Origin: Rhizophagus sp. LPA8_4_AMF
Lineage: Eukaryota > Glomeromycota > Glomeromycetes > Glomerales > Glomeraceae
Assembly: GCA_021464525.1 (NCBI GenBank)
Contig: JADRCO010000003.1
Location: 35,752-99,751, forward strand
Length of the DNA: 64,000 nucleotides
Direction: 5' to 3'
Of the stretch, positions 33,918 to 47,791 are shown one piece after another (the stretch's first letter is position 1; each line of letters opens with the position of its first letter). The position numbers and the translations under genes are program-made. The notes under the pieces are model-generated. The model did not search any database, was not told the origin of the DNA, and saw nothing but the letters and a program-made list of their open reading frames with translations.

Positions 33918-36605
33918 CTAATATAGATAATATAAAAGTGGTTGTGTTTGAATTCTAATGTCTGCTAAAGCTAATATGGCTAAACTATTTCCATTATCGG
34001 CACTCTTTTGATACCATTCTAAAGCTCTTAACTTATCTACAGTAGTTCCAATACCAAATTCATAACATCTTGCAAGATAAAATTGACCTAAATCATAATT
34101 TTCATTATTAGCAGCCTTTAAAAACCAATTAAAAGCCTCTACTTCATTTTTTTCAATACCTCTACCTAATTCATAAGCACTTCCTAAATTAACTTGTCCA
34201 TATTTACAACCTGCTATAGCCGCTTTTTTAAACCATTCATATGATCTATAATAATCAACAGTAGTACCCTTTCCTTGTAAGTAACATAAACCTACTTTAT
34301 TTAACGCGGTTACGAATCCTTGATCACCAGCTTTTAAATACCAGGTAAACCCTTTACTTTCATCTTTTACGCAACCATTCCCGGTTTCATAATATGCTCC
34401 CAAATTATATTGTCCATATTTATCATCCGCTTTAGCAGATTTTTCAATCCAATGGAAAGCTTTTTGCTTATCAACTGCCACACCGGTTCCCATATCAAAA
34501 CATAATCCTATTTTATTATATGCTGGTACAAATCCATTTTCCGCAGATGATTTATAAAAATTATAAGCTTCAGTCGCATTTTTTGGAACTCCTTGACCAT
34601 ATTGAGCATATGTACCAGCTATATAAGCCGCGAACGAATTTTTTTTGGATGCCTCTTTGTACAATTCATACGCTTTTGGTAAATTAACTGTAGTGGTTCC
34701 AATAGCAAGTTGATGAAATAATCCTAATAGTACCTTATTGATGATTAAAGATTGATTCGCATTACAAAAGTCAAAAACTTTTTTTTCGTTTTGAACTGTT
34801 TTGTTTAAATATTGAATTATATATAAATCATTAAGTTTTGATATATCCATTTCGCATTTTGCTACTTTATCATGAAATGTTTTATACATTTTTGTAACAT
34901 ATTCTTGAGTAACTGGAGCCGTATTTTGTGGTGGTGGTGTTGTCAATCCAAGAATAAGTGATGTAATTTGTTGAGGTGATAAAATAAAGTCTATTGTTAA
35001 AGGTGAAATCGCCGAATTTGCCGTTCCAGAATTATTTAAGAAAGGATTTGTAGAAGGAGGAACCAAAGGATTTGTGGGAATTGTAGTAGTAGGAGTTGTA
35101 TTAGTCGTAGTAGTTGTAGTAGTAGAAGTGTAAGGAGAACTTTGAGAATTTATATAAGGAGTTGTAGTCGTGTTGGTAGTAGGAATATTAGTGGTAGTAG
35201 GAATATTGGAAGTGGTATAAAGTTGACTTGATGTAACTGGTTTGTGAGGTGCGGTGTACGAAGTTGGTTTTGTTGAAGACGTTGAAGGTGTTGAAGACGT
35301 TGAAGGCGTTAAAGGTTTTGAAGGTGGTGGAGTCTTTTTTATTGACGTATCATTTATAGTTTCAGAACCAGGTTGGGAAGCATCATAAACGTAATCATTT
35401 CTATCATTTCCACCAAGTTCTTGCAAAGAATTTACTATTTGATGGATACTAGGTCGTTCTTTTATATTCTTACTCCAACAAGCTACGATATTTTAAAAAA
35501 AAATTAGTGAAAAATCGATCGAAATCACGTGATATATAAACGATTTACGTACATTTACAAAGTTCCTTGTATTGTTTTTTATAATCAATTGGTATATTGT
35601 CCATTTTAATTTCACGTTGTTCCAATGAAATTGTTTTCAAGTATGTTTCCCAATTACTATTAATATAATAATCAACATGTTGAGTAAGTTGAAACAAAAT
35701 AATTCCTAAAGATAAGATATCATATTCTTTTGGATGATCTTGTTCTTTATCTTTTTTCCAAAATGACAACTTCTCTTTTAAGGCACGTTTTTGAGGAACG
35801 TTATTTTTAAATATTCCGAAATTGGCCAATTTAATGGTATTATTAGGATATAATATACTTTCTGCTGTCTATAAAGATCATATATATATATTGATATTTT
35901 TGAACGAACGAAAAAAATAAATAAATAAATAAATAAATTAATTAAAAATAATTATTATTAACTTACCAAATTCTTGTGGGCGATATTATTTTCGTGCAAA
36001 AATTTTAAACCTTTCGCAATTTCAAGCGCAAGGTTAGCTTTTATGTTCCAATCCAAATAATCGTATAAATCTTGCAAATGATCCGAAAAGGTAATACATT
36101 CAACATATTCCAATATAAGAAAATAATCATCTTTCGTTGGATCTACATAATTAAGATTTATGAGGGTAATTTAATAAAAAAATGGGTTAAACAAGAAATT
36201 TATAAATTACCTTTAGTGATACCATAGAATTTTAATATGGATTTATGAGGACCAGCCTCCCACATTAATTTAATCTGATGAGCAAATAATAAAATTATAA
36301 AATTTTTAAAAATACTGCGCCATTTAGCGACGTTCTATTACGTCGCTATTAAAAATACTTTTAATTTTTTCACTAACCTCGTTAACACTTTCGTGAATAT
36401 CATCAGTAGGGATTGGTTTTAACATAACGGAATCCTTATTTTTTTTTAATGTCGCAACTTGAACCTTTCCAAAAATTTCCGAGTCTATATAACGAACATT
36501 TCCGAGTTCTTCATATTTATATCTCTTAATATTTAAATAATTAAATTTACTTTCAAGGAACTCGATTACAGAAAGTTCTGCTACGATAACTCTCTTTTTT
36601 GACAT
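33918..36605 (-). CDS. Pseudokinase - Thr/Pro-rich linker - Sel1 repeat protein
   Basis: Exons 36605-36378, 36274-36211, 36142-35967, 35868-35553 and 35482-33918 give 782 residues. The first ~270 residues follow the kinase fold (VATLKKN, ILKFYGITK, LILEYVE, ALEIAKGLKFLHENN, ILSLGIILFQLT, RPSIHQIV), but the catalytic loop reads HKNL instead of HRDL and the metal motif reads NFG instead of DFG, and the Gly loop is lost; it is most likely catalytically dead. Then a low-complexity P/S/T linker of about 120 residues, then about seven Sel1-like repeats (for example GQYNLGAYYETGNGCVKDES). Sel1 repeats serve as adaptor scaffolds. It lies tail-to-tail with copy C, and partial copies of it accompany copies A and E. 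Confidence 0.87.
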
Positions 36606-39600
36606 TTTATTTTTTAAAAAAAATTAACGAAATTAATAATAATTAATATTTCGTTTTAAAAAAGAAAAATAAAAGATAAAAAAAAAATGAGTAAAAGAAA
36701 TTATAGGAGGTGTTAAGTTTATAATTAGATTACGAGAATAAAAGAAATGGTGCAAAAAAAAATTTAGCAAGAGAATTAAATTTAAAATTAAAAAATATAT
36801 ATATTTTTTTCCATTAAAGTAAATAAATCGACCACATGGAAAGTTTCCAACCTATGAATTTGTTTATGTTGATGTTTCTTTGTTTTTTTTCTCATTTTTC
36901 TTTGGAAACTTTCCTTTAAAAGAATTCAAATTTTGTTACACAAGTAACTAATAATCATGCAGTACATTGAATAACACGATACATAACATTCACTTTCATC
37001 CAATTTCGGTTGTAAATATTGTAAAACCGCTTACTTAACTGCGCTCACTCTTTGAAATTTACTCCTTTATTTACTCTAATAGAATATTCTGAAACAAAAA
37101 GAATATAGAGTATACGGTATACTCCGATTCCGTAACTACCAAAATAATATAAAAATATAAATAATGACATGTTTAAATTTAAATTCGAGAGTATTGATTG
37201 GTCAAAAAATTATTCTTTATTTGTTATGTTACTTTAAAACAAAAGAAAAAAATTCGGTAAAAAACAATCAATACTTATATATTTACGTATACATGAAAAA
37301 AAAAACTTTTTATAATCTTAAATTTCATCATAAACTAGTTTTGTTCAAATTATGTAAAAAAAAAAAAAAAAATCTTATTACAAACCAAAGTATTTTATAT
37401 ATTTAATAAATTATAAAATTTTAAATTCTTCAAATTTTTACAATCATACCATTAATTTCCATGGACATACTGTAATATGTTACGCTTGCCTTTTTCACTT
37501 TACAGCGCAAATTTATATTTTAGTTAAATAACACAGATCTTAGAAAATTAATCAAATTTACTCAGAAAAGATATCGATTTTAATTAACTTGAATGTTCGT
37601 GAATTACGAATGTTTTTGTAATTCGGTTTTATATTTTATGGCACGTAATTTTACCATGCAGATCATGTAGTCACTACATATGAGTTTATATTGTAACATT
37701 AAGATCGGCAGCATTGCGGCATTTCCGAGTAGTACCCGCGAATTGAGGAGATACAAAGGGAGCACATGTCGGAATAAAGTGCTAATTTTCCGGCATTAAG
37801 AGGAGATACTTTTATGCAGTGTTTACTACAAAATTGAATTTTTGGCCGGAATTAATTTAGACGCACAGTAAACAATAAACCTTGCTACGGCGCAAATTTG
37901 TTTATCACGTAACGTCGTTATGATATATTTTTACAAATAATCTTCAGAGTATCTATATCAGGTACGTCCACTTATTTGGCACGCAATATCCTTACTCTGA
38001 ATACTTTGTCCCACATCATGCATAAACTTCCTTTCATTAATTACACCTATGGCGCTAGCGAATTATACTTATTCCTAAAATAATTTTTTTTATTTCTTAG
38101 AAAAGAGGCTGACGCCAATAAACTAAGAATATTAACTTGAAATCTTCCTTTTCAAAAGAAAAATCGAAAAATTGATTTTTTTTTGCATTTTTGGTCAAAG
38201 CAGTACATGTAACGCAACATAACGGTATAATAATTCTTATAAAAAGATGTAAAAAAGATAAGATTCACTCTATAAATTTTCCGGATAATGAGAAATTCAG
38301 TATTTCAAGCCTCTAGCTCTAGTAACATCTCGCCTAAGTATAAAATGGCATTTGTATAATAAATTAAATTCTGATAAAATTATCATTATTTGTCTTTGTT
38401 TTTTCCTCGTGATCCGATTGTACAGTATCAAGATTTTCGAAAATGAATTTTATTAGAAAAAGTATTTAGATGACGTCAATATCGTCGATATGGAATCAAA
38501 ATGTGTTAATATTGTATTTACGGTATGTTAATTCTTTATGACAATTGTGACTATAAAAAAAAATTAACCAAAATTTTATCGTGTTATTTAATTGACTTTA
38601 TTGTTGATAATGTTCCCATGAACCATACCAAGTATTTTAAATGTTTTACACATTTGACCAGTTGGGAATTTAATTTTCAAAGAATAAAAATTTTTTGATT
38701 ATGAATTGAACGATCGAAAATTAAATTAGATTAAGAAATCATATATAAAAGTGAAGTGTTACCATTTTGGCCCGCATTATAAAATTATTCACGTGTAAAA
38801 TCATCAAAACTCGGGTCATATGAAATTAATTACTAATGCAACTTACCGTAACTTACCGTATAAGCTCATAAGAAATCACATAATGTTTGTATGTATAAAT
38901 ACAAAATTTTTTTTTTTTGCTTTTAGCCCTTTCCTCTAAGTAACTCCTTTGAATATTTCAGCATTCTATTGACAAATATCAAGTATTTAATATCTCCTTT
39001 GCTCGTTTACTTTTTTTGAGATATACTCTGTAATATATTAAATATGTGGATCACCAAATATTTCATGTAGTAAGCTAATTTCTATGATAATTGTCAACCT
39101 TGGAGGGTCCGAGGGTGGCAGTTGAGCACCCTAGAAGACTGATAATAAGGAGAATTATTTTTTATGAAAATTTCTTTTATAAATAGTAGAGACCTTTAGT
39201 GTCTAGATTTTATGGCCACAAATTTTCGAATAGTGGTTTCAGTCAATAAAAATGTTATTATGCTAAAACTCAAATTAAAGAAATGATAGTTTAGAGATGT
39301 ATGTAAGTCCATTAACTATGAAGTTTAACATCACGAAATCATAAAATTTAATTTCAAAAAATAATTTTCATTGCTAATAAAATGTTTAATTCCGTCGATA
39401 ACTTGTCATTTGATAATTATATTATAAAATTGTTATTATTTTTATTTATTCCATTTTTTAATTTATGATATATGGTAAGTAGGAATAAACAGTCATAATA
39501 AAGAAAAATGATAAAGTAGCAGAATAGATCAACAACGCCTAAGGAGAGTTCTATAGTGGTTTAAATAAATTATAAGTATAAATACCCTTAAGCGGAAACT

Positions 39601-41026
39601 AGTACATTATAATCACAAAATTTTCATAAATTTTTTGCAGCGCTATGTAAAATATCGTTAAAAGATAATTAAAATTAAGCTTACATATTACCTTGGGAGT
39701 GAGTATTTGGATTTTTAAAATCAATGGCCAGGATATGACAGTAGGAAATTGCACTTGCAAAGTAATAGTTATAATAATAGTGACCAATCGTTATTCATCT
39801 ACTAGGAAGTTAACTTCCCGAGTAATAATAGTCTTAGTATACGATAACAAATAGGGGAAAAATAAGACGGAAATCAGGTAACGGATCATTATAGTAAGGG
39901 ATTAAACGTCTTAAATTTGCAACAAACTATTTCCATTGTTTACATATTAATTTTCCATAATAGAAAAGACCATATTTATTTACTCAATTTTGGAAATTAA
40001 ATGGTATAGAGAAGGATGTCCCATTTATTTGTTTAGATACAAAAAGGATGATTTTTTCATAAAGCGAAAATTATATAACATGTATAAAATATTTTAAATA
40101 GTAACATACTTAAATATTTTAGAGCTTGCATCGATACGAATTAAGATTTTTAATCAAAATTGATTCTGGAGATTTAACTTTGCATGTCGTAGGCAAATTA
40201 ACCGTTTATGACTCGGAATTTTTATTAGTACGAAATTTTTATTTGGAATTACGAGATTGTATAATGAAGGTTGTATTTAAATAGTATCATTTGTATAAAT
40301 ATAAAATTTTTTGATAACAGAAATTAACTAACTTCATATCTGTTTTAATATTTTAAAGTCTGATAGTATAAAAATTAATTCACATCTTTTGTAATATTCA
40401 TGTTGAAAGAATCAATGTATTTTCCTGTATCTGAATTTTGAGATATGAATTGATATGGATTTGTCACTTTCACTTCACTTATCTCATCCACATTCACTTT
40501 TTACATGTTTAACCGTATGGTGAGATAAATATTTAACTGTGACGCAGTAGAATTCTTTTTATCGAATTTTACGCTTTCAAATTATGATTGGCCAACATTA
40601 TAGCATAATAAAGCTTACACGAAAATTTTCCTTTTAATACCCCCATAGTTTTTTTTTATTTTTGACCAGCCAGAGTGAATATTATCCGATCAAATCATAT
40701 AAAATATTATAAATTAAATTTAATATTATGATAACAGATTTTAAAAAATAATATTAATCAAAAAAACAATCTAATAGAAGAGATATAAATATTATAAAAA
40801 GCAGATTATTCTCGATAATAGTATAGAATATGTAAGAATTTTTTTTTTCTGTAGCTCATAAGCTTGAAGCTGATTTTTTGCGTAATTTAAGATTTTTCCT
40901 TACTCGTAATGATATAAAAGCGAAAAATTAACTTGTCGTTAATAATGTTATATATAACCATACTGTACATTCATTTTTAAAATTTGTTACTGTTACACAC
41001 AAAACAATTTAATATTATGTGGTAAA
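36606..41026. other. Long intergenic region without supported genes
   Basis: About 4.4 kb, AT-rich, with an (AAAT)n-like composition near the Sel1 promoter side and homopolymer runs near 37350 and 38910. A palindromic pair GGAAAGTTTCC / TGGAAACTTTCC occurs at 36839 and 36902. Around 37715-37800 the sequence is less AT-rich and may be an old gene or element remnant. I could not support a coding region. Confidence 0.4.
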
Positions 41027-42190
41027 CTAGCAGTAACCCGTTGCTTCGCACCGGGACCATTAAGTTGGTTTAAATCAATATAGTAATATGTATTAAAAGA
41101 AAAATTCTAATGAGTAAATTTATTCATTATTATTTAAAATTTGATTGGCTAACTTAAGTAGCAATCATTTTATTATTTATTCGCTTTATATTTCTTTGCT
41201 TCTCGCCTTCATGCAAGTTTGGTCATGGAAACTAAGGATTAAATTGAAGCTTTGGATAATAGAACAAATTATGAAGGTAAATCTTATGGGTTATTATTTT
41301 TTTTGTATTGACTTTTTTGCTTTGAAATTATACTAATAAAATTTATACTTGTTATTCCATGGGCATCAATGAATAACTGAAATATTCACCGATGCCTTGG
41401 GCCCCCACGAAGGGAGGGGAGCATCGGTGCATATGGAGTATCTATTAGATACCCATGAAATGACAGGCTTATCTCATTGTGTATGACGTATACACCGATG
41501 GATTTTATACTTTTTTATACTTTTTTTATACCGGTTGAGTAATTTACAAAAAGATCCATCGGTGTATACATAATACCGATGGGATAAAACATTTTTATTT
41601 TATTTTATTTATTTATTATTTATATGTATTTTTTATTGACAATAAAAGAATTTTTTAGAATATAAATAAGGAAAAAAGAGGGGAGAAAGGCACCCGTCCA
41701 AACCTAAGAGACGGAAGAATGAAAATAAAAAAAAAATTCAAAAAAAAATAAGTAAAAATAATAAAATAATTATTAAAAATAAAATTCTGAAAAAAGGGTG
41801 CTTACTGTAATACTGTAGAATCCAATCCAATCACCCGATTCTGATCTGAGCCTAAAAGAAGAAGAAATGCAAAAAACATTATTGAGGAAAAGTATTAAAA
41901 AAAAATAAAAATAAAGGCGCCAACCGTGATCCGCAGTTGTCAATCTCTGATCATCCGATCAAACCTAAATGAGGATGGAAATGACCGAAAATGAAAAATT
42001 ATTAGTAATACAAAATAAAAACTAAGCTTTTTTTCGTTAATTAGCGATAAAAAAGTTTCTGATTAAAAATTCATTAACCGGAACTGATCGAAATGTACAC
42101 ATGATCCTGACAGCCAATCAAATAATTCTAACCAAATTAAATATGAATCAAAATAGAAAAAAAATAGCCGATCAGATGGTCCTACCTATT
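41027..42190 (-). mobile_element. Helitron-like element, second copy (3' end at 41027; 5' end lost)
   Basis: Read on the minus strand, the end is CCCGGTGCGAAGCAACGGGT then TACTGCTAG and T: a stem-loop followed by CTAG, the Helitron 3' signature. Inside, 41590-41960 resembles 24830-25130 (TTATATGTATTTTTTATTGA, ATTCTGATCTGAGCCTAAAAG). No 5' TC end with the expected TACTATAT context is visible before the copy D upstream region, so the element is probably truncated. The right boundary is approximate. Confidence 0.5.
41350..41590. repeat. Insert with CACCGATG/CATCGGTG inverted words
   Basis: Absent from the matching place of the other Helitron-like copy. It contains CACCGATG at about 41388 and 41491, CATCGGTG at about 41422 and 41567, and a GC-rich stretch GGGCCCCCACGAAGGGAGGG. 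It is probably a nested inverted-repeat element. Confidence 0.4.
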
Positions 42191-42338
42191 CAATAAATTT
42201 TATTGGTCAGATTCGTTTACTGCTGTGCCCCAAATTATTACGTTGTCCAACATTATAAAGAGAAATTTGTGAGACAAACAAAATAAATTCATTTAAAATA
42301 CTCAAAGAATACAATTTTTTTTTCAAACTTTTTAAAAA

Positions 42339-45300
42339 ATGACAGAAAATTCTAAGATAAAAGATTTGAATTATTATATTAATTGGTTAGATAATTCGAT
42401 ATCTGAAGAACATATCAAATATTATAAATATTCAGATTTCACCAATTTTCAACAAATAGGAAAAGGTGCATACGGAAATGTTGTTCGTGTTAATTGGAAA
42501 AATTCTAGTCGTCTTTTCGCTTTAAAATCCTTTATTAATGATGAACATACCCTTAAGGAAGTTGTAAAAGAGGTAAAATTCAGTTGATTTATTAAAAAAT
42601 TTTTTGAATAAATAAATATTAATACTCATATTTTCTATAGTTAAAATTGCTTCGGAGTGTTGATAATCATGAAAATATTATAAAGCTATGTGGAATCACA
42701 AAGATGGAAGGTAAATATCAAAAAGTATTATGTGGAATGTATTAATTTATTTATTTTTTTGTTAGTATTTAAAAAATATTTTTTCTTTTTATTTAGATAC
42801 AACTCATCAAGTAAATAAGTATTCTTTAGTCCTGGAATATGCTAATAATGGTACACTAAATACATACTTAAACAAATGTTTCAATAAACTTGATTGGAAT
42901 GGCAAATATCGCTTAGCGTTACAATTGGCAAGTGCCGTAGAATTTTTACATGAAGAAGAAATTATTCATCGTGACCTGGTAATTTTAATTTTAATTGAAA
43001 TTTAGCTAATTTATTGCAATATGCTCTTATATTAATTTTTTTCCTTATAATTAAAGCATGCAAACAATATACTTGTACATGAGAATAATATTAAATTAGC
43101 AGATTTTGGACTATCAAAAAAAATTGCTGAAGCATCGAGTGGCCAATCAAAAATACTTGGTGTAATACCTTATGTTGATCCAAAAAAATTCAACGATCAA
43201 AATAAAAATTATAAATTAAATGAAAAATCTGATATATATAGTATTGGAGTTTTATTATGGCAAATTTCAAGCGGGTGTGAACCATTTAAGAATAAAGGTT
43301 ATGATTATGATGCAAGCTTAATGTTGTTCATATTAAATGGTAAAAGGGAAGAAATGATTTATGGAACACCTGTTGAGTATATTAAATTATATACAGGTAA
43401 TAATATGTTGTTCCCATAGTAATCATTTTTAACTGATTTATGTATTAATCTATTTAATTTCTAGAATGCTGGAAATATGAACCAAACGAACGTCCAAATA
43501 TCCAGGAAGTTGTTTTAGCCCTTAAAGCAATAATTTTTCCAAACCAAAATGATACAAATGTTGATAATATTAATAAAAAGGAAGAACCAGAAAAATATAA
43601 GTCGGTTTCAAACTTAAGTAAACGAACTATAGATCTAAACAATAATTTAATAAATGTGAAATCACTAAATATTAATGAATATGAAAGTAGGGTGATAGAG
43701 AACCCTGAAATTAGCATTTCATGTGCATCAAATAAAGCAGGGCCATCAATAAATGATACATATTATTATAAAAATTACTCCCTTTTCAAACTAGAAAGTG
43801 AGGAATTTACAAGTAACATTTATGAAAAGAAAGAAATAGAAAAATGTACAGTAAGTCAACTTCAAAAGTAATTAAAGGAACTGCAGATAATGATTCAACT
43901 GATTTCGAATCATTAAACATTGATGAATTTGAATACAAAAGTGAAGTTATGGCAAATTCTAAAAATAGTTCACCAAGTTTATCAAATAAAGCGACAGAAC
44001 CATCAACATTGGATATTCATAAAAATCAACTACTTCTTAAACTAGAAAGTGAGGGATTTATTACACCAGATGAAAAAGCAAGAGAGCTTGTAAAGGAATT
44101 GACCGAGCCGAAATTTTTATATGCTCTAAAGTTACTTTTTGAAAATTTACAAAATAAATTTTCATCCCAAATATTAATAAACTCATTAAAATCATTAGCA
44201 AATCCTACTCTATTTGATTTTTATTCAGAAGAAAATGTGGTGAGATTAGAATTACATTTACAGGTCTGGGTAGCTGTTTTAGAGCGCATACATTTTTCAA
44301 ACTCACAAATAGTTCTTAGTAAAGATCTTTTAGATAAAGTTTGCAATTCCCTAGCAAAGTTTGCAGAATTTTATTATAAAACAATACAAGTTATTGAAGT
44401 TATTGATAAATCAAATTTCAATCAACAAAGGAATAAAATGTATAGCTATAATATTGACTTTTTATTAATTTACTTGCGAGATATGCTATATAGTTTGCGT
44501 GATGATGTAAGTTGGTTTCAGGAAATGCTAAGAAGAATTAAAGATTTGTTAAAACCCATTTTAAATATTACACCATCTTCTACTAAAGTTACTAATTCAG
44601 ATGAAAATCGTTCAATTGAATCAATGATTATACAATTACGCCAAGGTTTAAGTTTTAAATATTCTGTACCATCCTATTATATCGATTGGAGAATTTTGTT
44701 AATAATTCAACATAATCTTTTTATCTGGTCTGAAGATCCTGAAAATATAATCAGTAAGAAATATGCAGAAATGATATTAATAGAATATATTTGGAGTTTT
44801 TTAGAAAGAGAATGGACTAATGTTGCTGATAAATCTGTTTTAGATTCTCAAGTAAAGTTTGATATAGTATCAGATAAAGTCGCAAGAGCATTAATAAACA
44901 CTGGAAGTTTTTTAAATGATTTTACTGGAAATGAGCCACTTGCATTACCACATACTTTATGGTTCGGACTATTGGATCTTGCACAAAATCTTATCCAAAA
45001 ATCTACTCGAATGGCCACATATGGTCTTTGTTATTATATGACAATTGAATCACTCAATAAAGCTCCAAGTGAATTTATTCAATTTAAGGCAATTGAAACT
45101 TTATTATATTTACAAAATATTGATAATCAAATGTTTTCAATGATCGAGGATGATCTTAATCGATACACTCAGAAATTGGATAAAACTAATTCGGTAAAAT
45201 TTCAAAAATTATTAATATTTGTTAAAGAAAAATATCTTAAAGATTATAAAATTCTAATTGATACTGGAAAAGGAAAAGAAAAAAGGTTGATTCAAAAAAA

Positions 45301-47791
45301 TACGTATCTAAAAGAAAAACAAAAATCAAACTCATATAATATTATAGATGTTATAGCAGATGAAATGACTTGTCCAATTAGCAGTGAACCAACAGATCAA
45401 TTATGCATTTTAAAATGTCTACATATATTATCATTAGATAATTTAAAAAAATTAAAACAAAAAAAATGTCCTATGTGTCAAAGAGAACTTGAAAATGATA
45501 TCAGATATTTACCACAGAATACCATTTATAAAAATCTATATTCCCAATTTTTTGAAGCTGGACGCATTTTACCAACCATTGAATTTGAAGATACAAAACA
45601 AATAACAAATAATCAATATGATAGTGATACGGATAATTCAGAAGTCGATCTTATATTAACGAAAAAGAAAAAATTTATGAAAGCAATTAAATTGAACTCA
45701 AATATATTTTCATCAATACTTCCAAGAATTTCAAGTAAACAGCACCCAATATATCAAAGCATGATAAAAGAACTGGATGGTAAATATTACCAAAAAGCTG
45801 AATCTTTATGTAATGAAATTTTAGAACTTTACCCTAAAAGCTATATTATAAGATGTATTTTGGCTTATATCTATAGATATCTTAAAAATTATGACCAAGC
45901 ACATTTATATTTAAAAGAAGCTATTGATTTAAAACCAAAAAAACCAATTGCTTATTTTATTTGTGGAGAGATATATTTTTGGCAAAGTGAATATAATAAG
46001 GCAAGAAATAATTTAAATATGTCATTACAATATAAGGTCAAACCAATTACTAATTTACACGTAATACTTGGGAATAATTTTTTAAAGATGTTCAATTATG
46101 CTAATGCCTTAAAAAATTATGATATTGTATTAAAAAATGATCCAAATAACAGTTTGTGTCTTAAGAATTGTGCATACGTTTTTGAAAAGCAAGGAGATCA
46201 TATAAATTGTTTAAAAGTATTGGACAGATTGTTGAATATTAATGATAAAGATTCATTAATTTTATGTTATTATGGAGAAATTCTTGAAAATTTAGGAAAG
46301 TATGATGATGCAGTGATATATTTTACAAAAGCAAATAATATAGATCCAGAAAATATTCATAATTTGAATAAAAGAGCCATTGCATATTTTGTTCTTCAAG
46401 AATATGATAAAGCTTTATCAGATCTTGATAAAGTTATACAATTGGATCCATCAAATAATTTAGCATATTATAATAAAGGTATAACATATTATACAGTAGG
46501 AAATATTGAAAATGCTATAATAACTATTAAAAGATGTATAGAATTAGACTCTAATGATAATTTATCAAAAATGCAATTATATTATATGGAATGTTCACAA
46601 AATAATGATTACAAAAATTTAAAATGTGATGTTATAACAAAAGTCAGTCAAATTCCAAATATTGATAATGACAATTCATTACTTTTTATTAAATGTAAAT
46701 TAAATATTGAATTTGAAAAATATGATGTGGCGATGTTAGATTTAAGTAGATTATTTTATAATTATAAAGAAATTTCATTTGTTTATTTGTTACAAGAATA
46801 TCAAGATTTTTGGTCATACTTATATAAAGTTTATAAAACTAACGATTATTTTGTCAAATTTGGAATTGTTGATAAATTTAATAAATACATGTACACAGGT
46901 AAGAGAATATAATACTTTTTAAAAAAAAAAAAAAAATACTATTATTTAGACGATAATTAACATATTTAATGAGTTTTTAGTAGCGAATGTTTATTTTATT
47001 TCAAACTTTATAAACTTTAATAATGAATTTCATCAGTATCAAGTAAATGATACAAATAGGTAAGGTTGGTTTATTAATTGATTATTAAATAATTACATAA
47101 ATTAATTTTATTGTTTTAAAAAATTCAAGTTTATCAGGGAGTATCTTATCTTTTGAGAATAAGGAATTTAGTTTTAGTTTACCAAAACTACCAAAATTAC
47201 CCCAATTTTTTGCAAATTGGCGTCGTATTATCTGGAAAATAAATGTTAAGAAGATACTATCTAAAGCTTGTTCTATTAAATTTATAGTTAACCAAGAAAC
47301 AGTAAGTTTAATAAGCTATAAGAATTTCTTTTCTTAAATTGTTTATAATTAATTTATTTAATTGTAGGATTCCAAATCTATTCGGAATATTCACATTTTG
47401 AAATTTCAAGATTTGTCAAAACTTGAAGGATTAGGTTGGATTGAATATTCTTTTAAAATATCTGAAATCAATACAGGGAAATGGTGGTTACAACCTTCAA
47501 TTGAAGTAAATGGCTTTATTAATATGGTATACATTTTTTTATCTACTACTATGTTTAAGTGAAAGTTGATCTTAACAACTTATAGTATTTCTTTATATTA
47601 TGTAGCAAATAGATTATATTCGATTTATGTATGATAATTATAGGAAAGAAATTTATTTTCCCAAAATGGGTCATTTATTGCCAACTCACAAAATTTGTCC
47701 AAATGTTCCAGAAGTTTTTAAGGACAAATATTTTTCAAGAAAGGAGATGGAAAACCTGCTTGAATTAAAAGATATAATTGATAACTTATGA
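42339..47791 (+). pseudogene. Kinase - helical - RING/U-box-like - TPR - C-terminal domain gene with one frameshift (copy D)
   Basis: Nine exons: 42339-42572, 42641-42710, 42797-42978, 43057-43396, 43465-46898, 46981-47059, 47130-47301, 47368-47526 and 47606-47791. The kinase motifs are intact ([33 protein letters not shown]). In exon 5 the frame leaving the kinase stops at 43871, whereas the long helical-RING-TPR frame opens from about 43844. Comparison with copy B places an extra two bases near 43846, and the summed exon length is also two bases over a multiple of three. RING/U-box-like ([18 protein letters not shown]), TPRs and C-terminal domain remain open. Either a pseudogene, a kinase-only truncated protein plus an internal start at 43844, or a sequence error. 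Confidence 0.8.

Noticed and set aside
37164-37406. 80-codon ORF
   Set aside because: Composition is only that of AT-rich DNA (K, N, I, Y, F) with homopolymer runs; no paralog or domain.
43850-43885. A GTAAGT donor that might splice out the frameshift in copy D
   Set aside because: The nearby AG sites give introns of 18 or 36 bp, too short and multiples of three, or the wrong phase; none restores the frame.
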